Source of the DNA: Liriodendron chinense
Taxonomy: Eukaryota; Streptophyta; Magnoliopsida; Magnoliales; Magnoliaceae
Reading direction: 5' to 3'
DNA: 64,000 nt
Assembly (NCBI GenBank): GCA_003013855.2
Contig: ML058370.1
Span: 1,302,001-1,366,000, forward strand
Shown in pieces: positions 1 to 12,977 of the stretch (position 1 is the first letter of the stretch; each line of letters begins with the position of its first letter). Below the pieces are notes generated by a model. That model had not been told where the DNA came from, did no database searches, and saw only the letters and a list, made by a program, of their open reading frames with translations. The position numbers and the translations under genes were made by a program.

Positions 1-1663
1 ACTTCAGCCTTATAGATCTTAAATGTATCCAGGGCATCTGATTTTTCGTTAATAAGGTATAAGTACCCATAACGAGAGCAATCATCTATAAAAGTGATAA
101 AATACTTCTGCCTATTCCAGGATGCTGTAGGGAATGGTCCGTAGATGTCTGTATGAATCACTTCTAAGAGTCCTACGCTCCTAGTGGCACCCTTTTTCCT
201 TATTCTAGTCTGTTTACCTTTAATGCAATCAATATAAACCCCAAAGTCTGAGAAGTCTAGGAAGTGAAAAATTCATTCACGCACAAGCCTTTCCAATCTC
301 TCACGAGAGATGTGGCATAATCGCTTGTGCCATAGCATGGAGGAATTCTTATAATTTAAACTTCGTTTGATGCCTTTAGTGTTTCTATGTGAGGAGTTAA
401 TGCTGTATACATATGAAACATCCAAATCTAGCTGATAAAGGTTATTAACTAAAGTTCCAGAACCAATCACAGCCGAATCATAGCAAATACTTAATTTTCC
501 ATTTGCAAATTTAAACTCATAACCATATTTGCCTAAACGAGAAATAGAAACCAAATTACGCCTTATAGAAGGCACACAAACAGTATCTACTAGATTAAGA
601 AAGTGTCTTGACGATAACCTAAGCCTACAAATTCCAATAGCTTCCACGTTTACTCTAATGCCGTTCCCCATATAGACTGATCTCTCTGCATCAGTTGGCG
701 TCCGGCTTTAGAGCATATCCTGCATGGAATTACAAATGTGAATAGTTGCACCAGAGTCTATCCACTAGGAGTCTATGGACATATCAGCTAAATTTGATTC
801 AAAACAGACTACAATATGGTGTTTACCTTAGAAACGAGTCATGCTTTAAATCCTTTACAATCCTTCTTCTGATGACCAGGCTTATTGCAGAAGAAGCAAC
901 CATCATTAGGACCCTTCCTTTTCTTCTTAAATATTTTTTCAGAGTTAGGCTGATTGCCACCCTCAGGACCCATAGAACTTTTTCCTGAAGTGTGTTTTCT
1001 TTTCTTATTTCCTTTTCGTCCTTGACTAGATATCACTAGGTGTGCACTTTATGTCTTGCCCGACCTTCTGAGTCTCTCTTCCTCCTGAACGCACTGGGAT
1101 ATCAGTTCGTTCAATGTCCACTTTTCCTTTTGAGTGTTATAGCTGATTTGGAATTGACCTAACTGTGGACAGAAGGAGTTTAGAACCAAGAAAATCAAGA
1201 GTTCATCCTCAATCTTAAGGCCTAATGCACGGATTTTAGCCACCACATCAGATAATCCACCAATGTACTCCCTGATATTTCCTTGACCGTTATAGGTGGC
1301 TTGAGTTAGCTTATGTAGAAGTGAACTCAACTCAGCTTTATCTGATTTTTTAAATCGTTTTCCTATTTCAGTCAAGAAATCTTTAGCTTTCTCGGTGTCG
1401 GGCATGACACCCTGCATGGTCTCATAAATTGAGTTCTTTATAATCTTGAAACACATCTTATTTGACTTGGTCCAGGCCTTATAATGAGCCTTTCCAGATT
1501 CCGAGCTGAAGTCAGACGGAATGGGAGGGTCTACCTCCTCCAAGGCCAGGTCCAAGTCCATGCAACCTAGGACTATTTCAACGGACAACTTTTATTTTGA
1601 ATAATTGGACCCAGTAAGTAAAGGTATGGAATTGAATTGGGTTGGAATATTGGAAACGGTCAT
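1..1663 (-). pseudogene. copia gag-protease-integrase polyprotein remnant
   Basis: The probable gag start codon is at 1663-1661, followed by the usual LTGSNYSK opening, but codon 24 is TAA (1594-1592) where the family normally has Trp. The gag (UBN2-type) body continues in the same frame to about 1050. A zinc knuckle, CFFCNKPGHQKKDC, lies near 900. The protease motif WIDSGAT is visible around 745-760 with in-frame stops on both sides. A GAG-pre-integrase stretch (LWHKRLCH) ends at a TGA at 275-273. The frame beyond that stop continues into an integrase core with HTDIYGPF and FIDDCSRYG, each carrying an expected catalytic-site Asp. The first Cys of the integrase CxxC pair looks replaced by Tyr. 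At least four nonsense changes make this a pseudogene. Confidence 0.85.
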
Positions 1664-3613
1664 AGCTGAACATTTAAAGCATAAAACTCACATTAATAAA
1701 CAAGTCTCATATAATAATGCATGAATATAAATCACAAACATTATGCATGTAAATACACTCGATTGATTTAGGCCTTCAATCAAATGACCCAGAATGATGA
1801 TGGGTCATAATCATCAAAATTTGGCAAGAGCCCAGCATATCATCACAATTCCTCATTTGGGAGAAATTGTAACATATAGGAGGCTCTACTGAATATGAAG
1901 CCGATTTATGCTAGTAAAATAAATCTAAGATGTCCATCATCTTTGGATGAAATGAGTCTCTCAAACCTATATCACCATCACCAATCACTTCATCTAGCTC
2001 ACACTCAGCCAAACGATGATACTTCTTTGTTCTGACCACTGCTCGCCTAAGTATGAGCGCAACTGAATAAAATCCTATAATGGAGAGTCACTAAATTCCA
2101 TATACTGAAGTCTAGAAGTAATGATCTTCACAAATTGAGGTCACTTTGGTGGCTAACACAACTAGTTCCAATCCCCACTTTTAGACTCAAGGATTGCCAC
2201 ATGGTCCTGCCCACAACAAACCATACTGCAGAAGCTCTGATTTGGCTAAAAAAAAATGACTGGTGTTGACCGCCAATATGTTTTAGCATATTCTAAAAGT
2301 GATGGCTCATTTGAGTCCTTAATGGTCAACTTCTTAACATCAACCTCAATAATGTAGGTAATGACCTTGTTTTGAGCCAAATTCGAGCTTAAATAGGGTA
2401 TTTATATCTTTATGGTCCGAAAATTATGTCTTAAATACAATTAAAACATATCATGTGTCCTAAAAAATTAGACCAAATCATGCTTAAAACATGTTAATGG
2501 GTTGGATTGATTGGGCTTGGGTTGGGCTGGCGGGCCTGACCCACTGGACTAAGCCTATCGGGCCTAGCCTACTGGATTGGGCCTGGCCACTGGACTAGGC
2601 CTGGCGGGCCTGATCGAATGGACCCGGCCACTAGATGCGGCCCGCTCGTCCTGGGCCAAAAGTTGGGGCTACTGGACCGGGCCGATTGTCTTGAGCCCTA
2701 GTTTATGGACTGGATCAGAGCCCAGTCCGTTTGGAATTTTCCCAGAACCAATCCCAAATAGAAAATCTCAATACACCCAAATCAGAGGCCACTCGAATTT
2801 CCCGAATCTGGAATTCCTTCTTACGGCCAAAACCCTAGCCGCTAGGAATGGAAACTGCAATTCTGTCCCAAATTGGAAATCAATATCCAAAACCCTTGGC
2901 CGCTGCAAGTTCCACCGCTGCCGGACGAGACCATGGCCGCCACCATGGAGGTTGATAGCAAAAACCTTTCAGTTATTAGTTGAGTTTCACCCATTATATA
3001 AATAAAGAAATTCTAATGGAATTGCTCCAGTGAGTCATGGTGTTGCCATCACCAACTGTCATCACCGTCGCCGCATGTGATGTTGCCATTCTCGAAATCA
3101 GTGACCGTCCGCTGGAATCCATGAGTCCGGCGACGGTTGCCGGTCTCCCCTTCAAATTCAGTCGAAACCATCTCACATGGCTCTGAAAATCATAGCGGCC
3201 ATTGATCAGATTTAATGAGGTTGGTTTCGCCAGTAATGGCTACCGATGCGGGCAATATGGGCGGAAGATGTTATGGCCGCCATTAACGACTGTGACAATA
3301 TGGATTGGAGTCTCAATTGCAATTCCAATTGGAATCAAAGGCTAATGGCCCACAAAATCGCAACCTCTGAAGTCGATGGAGACAATGGTGGGGACTAAAG
3401 TTGTTTAGGGTAGGGAGTTCAGGATTAAGGTTCCAGATTGCCTCATTGCAGACCATCTTGGATTAAGATTTTGAGAAAAATCCTCAATCCAATTCTAAAA
3501 ATCGGGGCAACCCTTGTTTTCCATCCGATTTCACTAATTGCTATAAAAACTGCTCCCTATACCATAAGGCGAAGAAAAACTCGCCGCAAAATCTACCACA
3601 TTGATGCACAGAT
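1664..3613 (-). other. long non-coding leader of the copia element
   Basis: No credible reading frame. The stretch 2470-2720 is rich in GGGCCTG/GGGCTTGG strings like those near 8150-8500 and may be a separate small insertion. An open frame at 2577-3005 is low-complexity translation of this sequence, not a gene. Confidence 0.4.
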
Positions 3614-3626
3614 GGCTTTGATACCA
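3614..3626 (-). other. primer-binding site (initiator tRNA-Met type)
   Basis: The minus strand reads TGGTATCAAAGCC, close to the TGGTATCAGAGC complement of initiator tRNA-Met used by plant copia elements. It abuts the inferred LTR end. Confidence 0.65.
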
Positions 3627-3628
3627 AC

Positions 3629-4089
3629 TGTTAATCTTAAATATTGCGGAATAATCGGATCGTCTATGCATCAATAATGGAGAATCACAGTAATCTTAAA
3701 AGGCGTACCTGATTAGGAAGACATTACCGATGCCGTCGTGTTGTCGAGAAGAACTCTTGGTCTTCCGCACCTTACACATTTAGGAGAACCTCTCAATGAG
3801 ACTAGGGTTTTCTCTTGTGTGTTGGTGATGGGACCAAGACATATATTTATAGGAAAAAGGGCCAGAGAAGCTTACCCATCACACTTCTCTCCTCTAGGGT
3901 CTCCACACCTTAGGTTTTCATATCTGGCTTAATAACCGCGAATAGAGACCACGGTTCAAGCGTCCTGCCCCAAACCTATTTGTAATGATCACAACTATAG
4001 TGGGGGCCATTGAATCGCTTAATCTGAAGAATCCAACGGTCATGATCTAAACCGATGATCATCTGTGGCCCACCCAAAGGAGTGTTACA
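3629..4089 (-). repeat. probable 5' LTR of the copia element
   Basis: On the minus strand it would start TGTAACAC at 4089 and end GATTAACA at 3629, two bases from the primer-binding site. A TATA-like CTATAAATATA lies near 3853-3843 on the minus strand, about 240 bases into the LTR, as expected for U3. The partner LTR is outside the window, so the outer boundary is inferred. Confidence 0.5.
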
Positions 4090-4189
4090 TAGGGAAGATA
4101 CTGGGCAAGGGTGGAGGGACACTCACAGCTCACATCATAAATGACCTACTCACAGGTCACACCGTAAATGGTCCCCCATGAGAGAATAT

Positions 4190-4335
4190 ATATCGGTGGC
4201 ATATTTCCTACTTTTGTGATTCGAACACATGACCTTTGGCTTTGATACCATGCCAAATCACAACTTTCTATAAAAGCTTCAGGCATTAGAGGATGGCGTA
4301 CTAATGTATATCAAGGGACTTTAATATAATCCAAG
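4190..4335 (-). repeat. SINE-like repeat with tRNA-type box B
   Basis: The minus strand carries GGTATCAAAGCCAAAGG followed by GTGTTCGAATC, a good match to the tRNA box B consensus, and upstream GACTTTAA...CATCCTCTAATGCC. A second, interrupted copy at 12520-13210 shares the box B region, the TTAGAGGATGG-like segment and the string TATATCAAGGGACTTTAA, in the same order. The tRNA-like head could instead be a primer-binding site of a small LTR element. Confidence 0.4.
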
Positions 4336-5029
4336 TTAGACACACATAATGAATGGGCTGGATGTTTAAACCACATCTCACTCGACTATATATACCTCAA
4401 TGCGCTGGCATCCACTCTCAACTGTTGTCCACGTAAGTCATGGATTGGCCTGATTTTTAGGCGCATGACTCACCACCACGAAAGGGTGGATGTCTAACAC
4501 ACATCACAATGGGCCCCACATTTTACTTAAATTTATTGCCACTGAGTTTTCACGACTAGTGGATCATCGGAATCAATGGAAAACTCCGGTGAGTTGTAAA
4601 AGACTAAGAATGACATGGTATGACCCGGCTCATTTTTCAACCGGTCTGAGTCAACTAGGTACTCAACCTACTTGACTCACCGAGTTTTCAAATAATTGTT
4701 CTCTACTTTCTTCTATCTTGATAATAATTTTTATTTTATAATTAAAAATAATACTTGTCACGTTCGCTCTTGAATAAGATAATCAATTAAAGGTGCATAG
4801 AAAACATTATTTCTAGTCGTGTGCTAACACGGCACGTTAATGAGATCTGCACCCACCTTATTAGTGGACTTCATTTTTAGGCCAGCACATATTAAGATCA
4901 GGTTTCATATATGAATGGCCTAGATTATATACACATCTAACAGTGGGGCCACCTGATGTACGGTTTGGATCTTGCACAACGGCACGGACGTCTGTTCTCG
5001 GGATAGGTGGAGGCTCGAAGGGGCCATTG
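4336..5029. other. intergenic, no recognised feature
   Basis: AT-rich non-coding sequence with scattered GGGCCCAC strings. No open frame with family-like sequence was seen. Confidence 0.5.
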
Positions 5030-5470
5030 CGGGGCTACCGTGATGTATGGCTTTTATCTACACCGTCCATCAATTTCTCCATGTCATTTTAGATTATTAT
5101 TCAAAAAATAACGCAGACCCACATCTCAAGTGGACCACACCACAGGAAGCAGCAGTGCTAAGGATGCCTACCATTGAAACCTTCTTAGGGCCCACCATGT
5201 TGTTTATTTGCCATCCAACCTGTTGATATGATCATATACACATGAATGAAATGGAAAAAACAAAAAACAAAAAAACAAAAAAAAAAAAAAAAAAATATCA
5301 TCCTGATCCAAAACTTCCGTGTTCCCTAAGAATTTTTTCAATGGTAGGAATTTAATCCCACTGTGTGGTCCACTTGATCCTTGGATCCTACTTGTTTTTT
5401 GGCTCATAATCAAAAATTATTTGTAAAAAAGGATGGACCGTGTGGATGGGGACCACCTACATCCGGGTCC
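5030..5470. mobile_element. palindromic MITE-like repeat, family A copy 1
   Basis: Family A is defined by a left arm running from TGATGTATG through CACCGTCCATCC, ATCATTTTAG, CTCAAGTGGACCACACCAC and GGAAACAGTGG. The right arm is its near reverse complement. The loop contains GGGCCCACC...TGTTTATTTGCCATCC and TTGATCCAAAACTT. This copy has both arms and a poly(A) interruption in the loop near 5270-5295. No internal coding sequence. Confidence 0.75.
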
Positions 5471-5857
5471 AATAAAAAAAATCATTAGCAATTGCCAAGG
5501 CAAGCTGTCGTAGGAGAGATGTAAGAGTCACTTTTCAATCTGTCTATGAGATCAGATTCATCAAGTGGGGCCTACCTTGAATGAATAATCAATGGTCCAG
5601 ATCAAGCTAATCAACTCATCAAGTGTGGCCGTGGTCATTTCCCCACCTGTTCAAAATTTTCCAAAGTACGTGCAACCCACTTGATAAATGGAGCAGTCTG
5701 ATATATGGCAAGTGCATGATCACGTTGGGCCCCACTCAGTGGATGGTCGTGATTCTGCAAAAGATTGTCAATTTGGCACGTATGGAGCGCGTGATGTTTG
5801 TTGAGATTTTTTTTTGAGCAAGTACTTTGATAGGATGATTAATATAGGTAAGTCTGG

Positions 5858-6337
5858 GGGTAATAGCTTAGTGGGTGAGTCACTGACAGTGGGGCCCACA
5901 TTGATACATATATTGCATATCCACTCCGTCCATCAGTTTTTACAGATTTTTTTAGGTTATATTCCAGAAATGAATCAGATTAAAATATTAAGTGGACCAC
6001 ACCACACGAAATAGTGATCATTGACCGCATATCATTAAAAATTCCTAGGGCCCACCGTAATGTTTATTTTCCATCCAACCTGTTGATATGGTCACCCAGA
6101 CATGGATGAAGGGAAAAAACAAATATTAGATTCATCCAAAAAATTTATTGCCCACAAAACAAATTTTAATTGTGGCTGTTCAATGAATACTGTTTCTTGT
6201 CGTGTGGTCCATTTGATATCTTGATCTGCTTCATAATTTTCTAAATTGATCTTTAAAAAACTGATGGACGGAATGGATATGAAAAATATACATCAAGGTG
6301 GACCCACGGTCAGGGACTCACCCACAAAGCTGTTACC
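5858..6337. mobile_element. family A copy 2, with 40-bp terminal inverted repeats
   Basis: The family A core is flanked by outer inverted repeats reading GGTAATAGCTTAGTGGGTGA at the left and, complementary at the right, GGTAACAGCTTTGTGGGTGA, continuing through CTGACNGTGGG into the core. Weaker pairing extends about 15-20 bases further out on both sides, so the true ends and the target duplication are uncertain. Confidence 0.75.
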
Positions 6338-6355
6338 CTCGACTCACCTTAATGT

Positions 6356-6600
6356 GATACTCGGTCTGCGAGTGACGTGTGATACGCACGCGTTCAGGAG
6401 TCGCACATGATGCATCCGTTAACTCAAGTTAAGCTGACTAAATCATATTTGTTGCACAATCCTAACCACTGATTTGATTCGTGGAGACTTGTTTGTTGAA
6501 ACATAGTCATTGGATTTTTTTTCATTTTTTTTACAGTATATTAAATGTAAGTAATATTTTTAGTGCCGCGTATCATCCGTCACATCCCGCCAGAGTACCA
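6356..6600. mobile_element. family F MITE-like repeat, copy 1 (short)
   Basis: The left end GATACTCGGTCTGCGAG and the right end GCCAGAGTACCA are imperfect inverted repeats. The element has CGTTAACTCAAGTTAAGCTG near the left and GTAATATTTTTAGTGCC near the right, as in longer copies at 39430-39828 and 40678-41080. Confidence 0.55.
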
Positions 6601-7463
6601 AAGTTCTTCCCTTGGTACAAACGAATGTCAAGAGATTCTACAACTTGATGGCCCCTCATCATGCATGTGATCCAATGGAGCACGTGTGAAAGATACTACC
6701 ATCCATTAGGTGGGCCCCAACATGTAGATGTCCCTCTCTGAAAATGAGAGAGGTATGATTTACAGAACAAATTGATGGTTACAGATGTGTGGACAAGTGG
6801 TCCAACGGTCATCATTCATGTGTGCCCCACCTGATAAGAACCCAGCCTCATTCTCAGAACTAGGAAGCTACACCCAGTGGGCCCACCTAATGAACGGTTG
6901 GATCTTACTCTTATTTATGAGGCTAGGTTTTACACGCACTTGGGATCAGCACATGCACGGAATTTAGATTGGCAATTACTGAGGTTGGAAGAGCGAGCCA
7001 ACTAACCGTTTGAAAATGGGGCTCTCTTAATTCCACACGTGTACGAGCTCTGCCCATCCACACGCTAGCACACGTGCCTATATGGGACACGTGTGTGAGA
7101 TCTGATCTTTCCATCAGGTGCCCAGTACTATTTAGATACTCAAAGTTGTCAATGATTAATTAATGGGCCCAGAGAATGCCCTTTTCAGTTTCTGTGCCGT
7201 TCATCGCCTGGGCCACACTACATAAATTCCATAGAAAATAAGGCCAGATTGGATCATCCGATCAGTGTAATATTTTCATGGTTACCCACTAAATGTTTCG
7301 TGGAGTTAATGAACGGTTTAGATCGATTGAGCCAGCTGTCCAAGTGAGACAATGCAATTTGGAGCACCATAGGTTATAATGCACCGACAGAATTGGATCT
7401 TTTCTCCTTCTAATTTTATAGAGATTTTGGTCATACATGTGGGCCCACGAATAGAGTGCTAAT
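6601..7463. other. intergenic, repeat fragments only
   Basis: Short GGGCCCAC-type repeat debris. No gene-like frame was seen. Confidence 0.45.
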
Positions 7464-8145
7464 TAGGGGTGCACATGGAACCAGTGGGACCGGTCAACCG
7501 GATCGGAGTAGACTAGACCGCACCATCTGGTCCTGTTTTGAAGCACACTGATTTTGATTCTAAAAATCAAAGAATCGGTGAATTCAATTTAATTCCTGTA
7601 CAATTGAATTGAACTGTGAACCGGACCCTAGAACCAAACCATGGAACTAGACCGTGGAACCATAGTACAGAACTGTGAAACTAGACCACATAATTGAACT
7701 GTGGAACCGGACCCCTCAGCCAATATATATTTTAATTTTAATTTTTTTAAAACATAAAAAAAAAAAAAACCTAATCTCTCTTTATTATCCCCCTTCTTTC
7801 GTGACCTCTCTTTGACTCTCAAGCAACTCACCTACCAGCACTGACGGTTCAATTGACGTCTCTCTCTCTCCGTGGAAATTTTCAATAGAGGAGATTGAGC
7901 TGGATTATAAAAAAAATCATGCAATTGGCTGATTATAAAAACAAACCGTGCAATTGAACTAGATTATAAAAAACCCATAATTGTAGAACTGAATCAGAGC
8001 CAAACTAGCTTTTTACGGTCCGATTTTGATTTGGTTCAAGGGTGCAAACAGTCCGATTCCCATTCTGGTTTTCCTGAAACCGTTGGGAACAGTTTAGTTA
8101 AATTTCACCCCAGAACTGGTCCGAACTGAACCGTGTGCACCCCTA
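7464..8145. mobile_element. hAT-type non-autonomous element
   Basis: Exact terminal inverted repeats TAGGGGTGCAC at both ends are flanked by 8-bp duplications GTGCTAAT (7456-7463) and GTGCCAAT (8146-8153), one mismatch. Eight-base duplications are typical of hAT insertion. The interior is made of degenerate repeats around GAACTGTGGAACCGGACC and has no transposase frame. Confidence 0.85.
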
Positions 8146-8153
8146 GTGCCAAT

Positions 8154-8413
8154 GGGTCGGGTTTGGGCCTGGTCGATGTCAGCCCAAGCCTGACCCATTT
8201 AATAAATAGGTCAAGAATTTTGGATTGGACAAACGACCCATTATCTTGTGATCCAACCCGACCCATTTTGTGCATGTATCTACTTATTGTTTACTTGGCT
8301 TTGCATTTTGTGTCCAGTCAGGCCTGTTCATTTGGCCCAAACCATTAATAAAATAAATGGACGGGTCAGGTTGGGTAGGGTTCAACTCGAACCTGACCCA
8401 TTTACTTAATGGG
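8154..8413. repeat. GGGTCGGG/GACCCATTT-rich repeat debris
   Basis: Alternating GGGTCGGGTT and complementary AACCTGACCCATTTA strings suggest an old hAT-like MITE whose ends I cannot place. Confidence 0.35.
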
Positions 8414-10140
8414 CCACTATTTATTTAGCTTGGCCCAAACCTGCCTCAGAAGCGACTTGGGTCAGTTCATCCGTGGGCCGACCCGACCCATTTTCCGCCT
8501 CTATCGGGCCTCTCTCAGTTTTATACTTCACAAGCTTGGGCCTGGGCCTTGACCAGATTGCATAGTGGACTCAAGCGTCTTTCATGGGCTTATAATCTGC
8601 GCCTTTCACCTGCATGGGCCGCACACGTGTACATTAGAGAAGACGCCACAGCTTGGAAATTGGTGTTGGATTATCAGACAAGTTTAGACCTAATATACAT
8701 TGTGAAGTGAAACATGCTTAAGGGCCGGGCCCGGCTGGGGTCTGGCTGGGTCTATGTTGTTGAGTTTTGAAATATAGCACCCAGACCACTTAATAAACAG
8801 GCCTGGATTTTAAGCCAGAGGGGCCAAGTTGAGCAACCCAAAGTAGGAATGGCTGGGCCCCAAAAGGCCCATTGGGCTAACCGATTTCCATTGACAGACC
8901 TAGTTAGGACCCACCTAATAAGTGGACCATTAAGTTATTGAGCAAGATACAGTCAACTTTCAGGCCCACCATTTGGATTGGTCCAATTGCGCCATGTTGA
9001 CAGTGGAGGACACTGAGTCAGGGGTGAATCAGCCCAACTCACTCAATCGGGGTTGACTCGGGAGGTAAGTCAGCATATTAAACCCGGTCAGAACCAACTG
9101 AGTCTGAGTCAACTCGGATGAGTCGCACAGCACTCCTCTGAGTCTAAAACCATGGTTCCGAACAAAGGCTAGGCCGGTCCATTTATTTTCTCAGCCACAA
9201 TAATCTGGCCTGGTCCTATCATACAAGCCAGAAATTAAATCCAAGACCAGCTTATGGTGGACTTGGCCTAATGGCCGGACCGCTGCAGCCCACCGATTGG
9301 TACGGCCTGGCTGTATTTGAGGCCCAAGTCTGGCCCATTATTTGTTTAGCCCCGATTGTTTTGCTAAGATACATCCAGATGCGTCCCCGTGAGTTTACAT
9401 TAGGACGCCTTTGGATCCCTTTTTCATCTTTGAACAATCCAAACCATTTATTTGATGGGCCTTAACGTTGGATAGGGAATGGCCAAAAAGAAGAACGCTT
9501 AGATTGGAATATTTTAACACTTTGATCATTTGAGTCTTCTCCTTTAAACATGGACGGTCCCTATAAAGATTGAATAATTAAAGGGTTGAGATATTTCAAT
9601 CTGGGGTGTTTCTGGGTATCCCCATCCACGATGAGGTCCATCGCATAAACGGTTTGGACACCAAAAAGGACTTCAATCCAACGGCTATAGTCCCAACATA
9701 TACTATAGCAATAGGTTCCAGGGAACCGCTTGTAGAATAGCTTCCATCATAGTTTCTATGAATCATGGGCCTCATGTAAGTGGTCCATTTTTGTGAATCT
9801 GGTGGCCCATTTCACAAATGGGCCATCCCGGAAAGTAGATGCAATTGGATGATTAATGCTGGTATGATTTTTGCTCACCACTGGCGATGCCATCTCTTTC
9901 TGAATTTCTTCTAGTTGTCCACTTGTGGACCACTCTATTCATGCAATTGAGATATCTCAATGACTATCAGCTTTGGACCATCTCTCATCCATGTGGTGTC
10001 CCACTAGATCTATGGTTCCCATCACATGCATCTCCTCGGCGTCGGTCTGTATTTCGCACGACGCCTACATAGATAGAAAAGATTGCATGTCCTGATTAGA
10101 ATGGCAATGGGCCAGGTTGCCTGGCCAGGGCTAGGGCTTA
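8414..10140. repeat. tandem duplication, left copy (~1.73 kb)
   Basis: Starts at CACTATTTATTTAGC and is near-identical to 10171-11890 at a constant offset of about 1757 bases. Differences are point changes and small indels, for example an extra 11 bases near 8947. It contains no credible gene: the longest frames are about 60 codons and differ between copies. The segment 9480-9735 resembles 36880-37200. Confidence 0.9.
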
Positions 10141-10170
10141 ATGGACCATATTTTCTAACTCAAACATCGC

Positions 10171-11890
10171 TCACTATTCATTTAGCTTGGTCCAAACCTG
10201 CCTCAGAAGCGATTTGGGTCAGTTGACCCGTGGGCCGACCCGACCCATTTTCCGCCTCTATCGGGCCTTTCTCTCAGTTTAATACTTCACAAGCTTGGGC
10301 CTGGCCCTTGACCAGATTGCATAATGGACTCAAGCTTCTTTCATGGGCTTATAATCTGCGCCTTTCACCTGCATGGGCCGCACACGTGTACATTAGAGAA
10401 GACGCCACAGCTTGGAAATTGGTGTTGGATTATCAGACAAGTTTAGACCTAATATACATTGTGAAGTGAAGCATGCTTAAGGGCCGGGCCCGGCTGGGGT
10501 CTGGCTGGGTCTATGCTGTTGAGTTTTGAAATACAGCACCCAGACCACTTAATAAACAGGCCTGGATTTTAAGCCAGAGAGGCCTATTTGAGCTACCCAA
10601 AGTAGGAATGGCTGGGCCCCAAAAGGCCCATTGGGCTAACCGATTCCCATTGACAGACCTAGTTAGGACCCACCTAATAAGTGGACCATTAAGTTATTGA
10701 GCAAGATTTCAGGCCCACCATTTGGCTTGGTCCAATTGCGCCATCTTGACAGTGGAGGACACTAAGTCAGGGGTGAATCAGCCCAACTCACTCAATCGGG
10801 GTTGACTCGGGAGGTAAGTCAGCATATTAAACCCAGAACCAACTGAGTCTGAGTCAACTCGGATGAGTCGCACAGCACTCCTCTGAGTTGAAAACCATGG
10901 TTCCGAACAAAGGCTAGGCCGGTCCATTTTTTTTTTCAGCCACAAAAATCTGGTCTGGTCCTATCATACAGGTCCAGAAATTAAATCCAAGACCAGCTCA
11001 TGGTGGACTTGGCCTAATGCCCGACCGCTGCGGCCCACTAATCGGCATGGCCTGGCTGTATATGAGGCCTAAATCTGGCCCATTATATGTTAAGCCCAGA
11101 TTGCTTTGATAAAATGCATCCAGATGCATCCTCCTGATTTCATCAGGACGCCTTTGGATCCCTTGTTCATTTTTGAACAATCCAAACCATTTATTTGATG
11201 GGCCTTACGTTAGATGGGGAATGGCCAAAAAGAAGAACGCTTAGATTGGAATATTTTAACACTTTGATCATTTGAGTCTTTTCCTTAAAACATGGACGGT
11301 CCCTTTAAAGATTGAATAATTGAAGGGTTGAGATATCTCAATCTGGAATGCTTTTGGGTATCCCCATCCACGATGAGGCCCATCACATAAACGGTTTGGA
11401 TCACCAAAAAGGACCTCAATCCAACGGCTATAGTCCCAACATATACTATAGCAATAGGTTCCAGGGAACCGCTTGTAGAATAGCTTCCATCACAGAGTTT
11501 CTGTGAATCATGGGCCTCATGTAAGTGGTCCATTTTTGTGAATCTGGTGGCCTATTTCACAAATGGACCATCCGGGAAAGCTGATGCAATTGGATGATTA
11601 ATGCTGGTATGATTTTTGCTCACCACTGGCGATGCCATCTCTTTCTCAATTTCTTCTAGTTGTCCACTTGTGGACCACTCTATTCATGCAATTAAGGTAT
11701 CTCATTGACTATCAGCTTTGGACCATCTCTCATCCATGTGGTGTCCCACTAGATCTATGGTTCCCATCACATGCATCTCCTCGGTGTTGGTCTGTATTTC
11801 GCATGACACCTGCATAGATAGAAGAGATTGCATGTCCTAATTAGGATGGCAATGGGGCAGGTTGCCTGGCCCGGAAGGGCTGGGGCTTGG
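10171..11890. repeat. tandem duplication, right copy (~1.72 kb)
   Basis: Starts CACTATTCATTTAGC and is collinear with 8414-10140 through GATTGCATGTCCTAATTAG. A unique spacer of about 30 bases (10141-10170) separates the copies. The arrangement is head-to-tail with no LTR-type TG...CA ends, so I read it as a local segmental duplication. Confidence 0.9.
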
Positions 11891-12519
11891 GCTACTCAAC
11901 TTGGCATGGCTGGGCTAGGGCCAAAGATAAATAGCCGAACCCGCCTTGGTACCTTAGTGCATACTCGTACATAAGCACCAGTAGACATCTATAACATATA
12001 CTATAGAGTTAGTATAGCCCCGAACATGATAATATAAAAAAAACTTTGATACTCTAGCAGAGTGTGGTGGATGATGCAGTTTAAAGTGTGCACCCCATTT
12101 TAGATAGCAAATAGTATATTGATGCACTTATTTAAGTCTATATGGTGGATAATTGGAAGGGCAATACACTTGATTGATTAATGATCTTATTTGACACCAA
12201 ATTTTAATTCTCTAAAAGAGTGTGATGGTTCATAAAAAAGCATTCATTAATTGTATACGTGTTAGTATATATATAACTTATCTTTAACTTATAAGGCATG
12301 TCCTGACCCATTCCTAGTCCAACCCTAATAGGCTAGGCCGGATCCTCTTCAGCCCATTGGCGCTTGAGCTAGGCTAAGGTCAAGGATTAGGGTGCCAGGA
12401 CTAGGCCAGGGCTATATGACAAGACTGCCCATTAAAATAGCAAACATGTATAGGTGGGAGAGAGGTAAGTTTCGTATATATTTTTTAGTTTTTTTTTTTT
12501 GTTTCTCTAGCTCTGCATT
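11891..12519. other. intergenic, AT-rich
   Basis: No gene-like frame. A TAGGATGGCAATGGGGCAGG string at the left edge resembles a hAT MITE end, but no partner end was found. Confidence 0.4.
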
Positions 12520-12622
12520 GCAGGGCAGAGCTCCACATGGGAATATATTTGCTGCTACGAAATTCAAACACTTGATTTTCGACCCTGATATCCTGCCAAG
12601 CAGCCGCTTAAGCCGTTAGAGA

Positions 12623-12886
12623 TAGAGCTAGACACCGAGCCAAACCGAGTGGAGCTTGGTCCAACTTGGCTCGGTTCGGCCACTAGCCTACTTCAGCTCG
12701 AGTTCAACTCAACTCGATCCTTGAGCTTAATTGGCCAACTCGGCTCGGTTCGGTCACCCAATCGGGCCAGTTCGAGCCGAGTTCGAGTTTGAACTTTCAA
12801 GCGAGTTCAAGCTTTCAAGTCAATTTGATTAGGGCAAAAATGAACAAATGGTTGGGCTTTTCTTGTTTATGTGTGCGTGTGACATA

Positions 12887-12977
<91 letters not shown>

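Larger units (their letters stand above)
1..4089 (-). mobile_element. Ty1/copia LTR retrotransposon, 5' portion (runs off left edge)
   Basis: Read on the minus strand the order is LTR (4089-3629), primer-binding site (3626-3614), a long leader (3613-1664), gag, protease, then integrase at the window edge. Gag-protease-integrase order with no chromodomain is the Ty1/copia arrangement. Reverse transcriptase, RNase H and the 3' LTR would lie left of base 1. The leader of about 1.95 kb is long for the superfamily; it may be a family trait or hold an unrecognised insertion. Several nonsense changes show the copy is dead. Confidence 0.8.

Noticed and set aside
2577..3005. 142-codon plus-strand frame
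   Set aside because: It begins in GGGCCTGG-type repeats and has no protein family features.
4210..4260. Possible tRNA gene
   Set aside because: Box B is present but no cloverleaf or proper acceptor stem can be drawn; better read as a SINE head or primer-site remnant.
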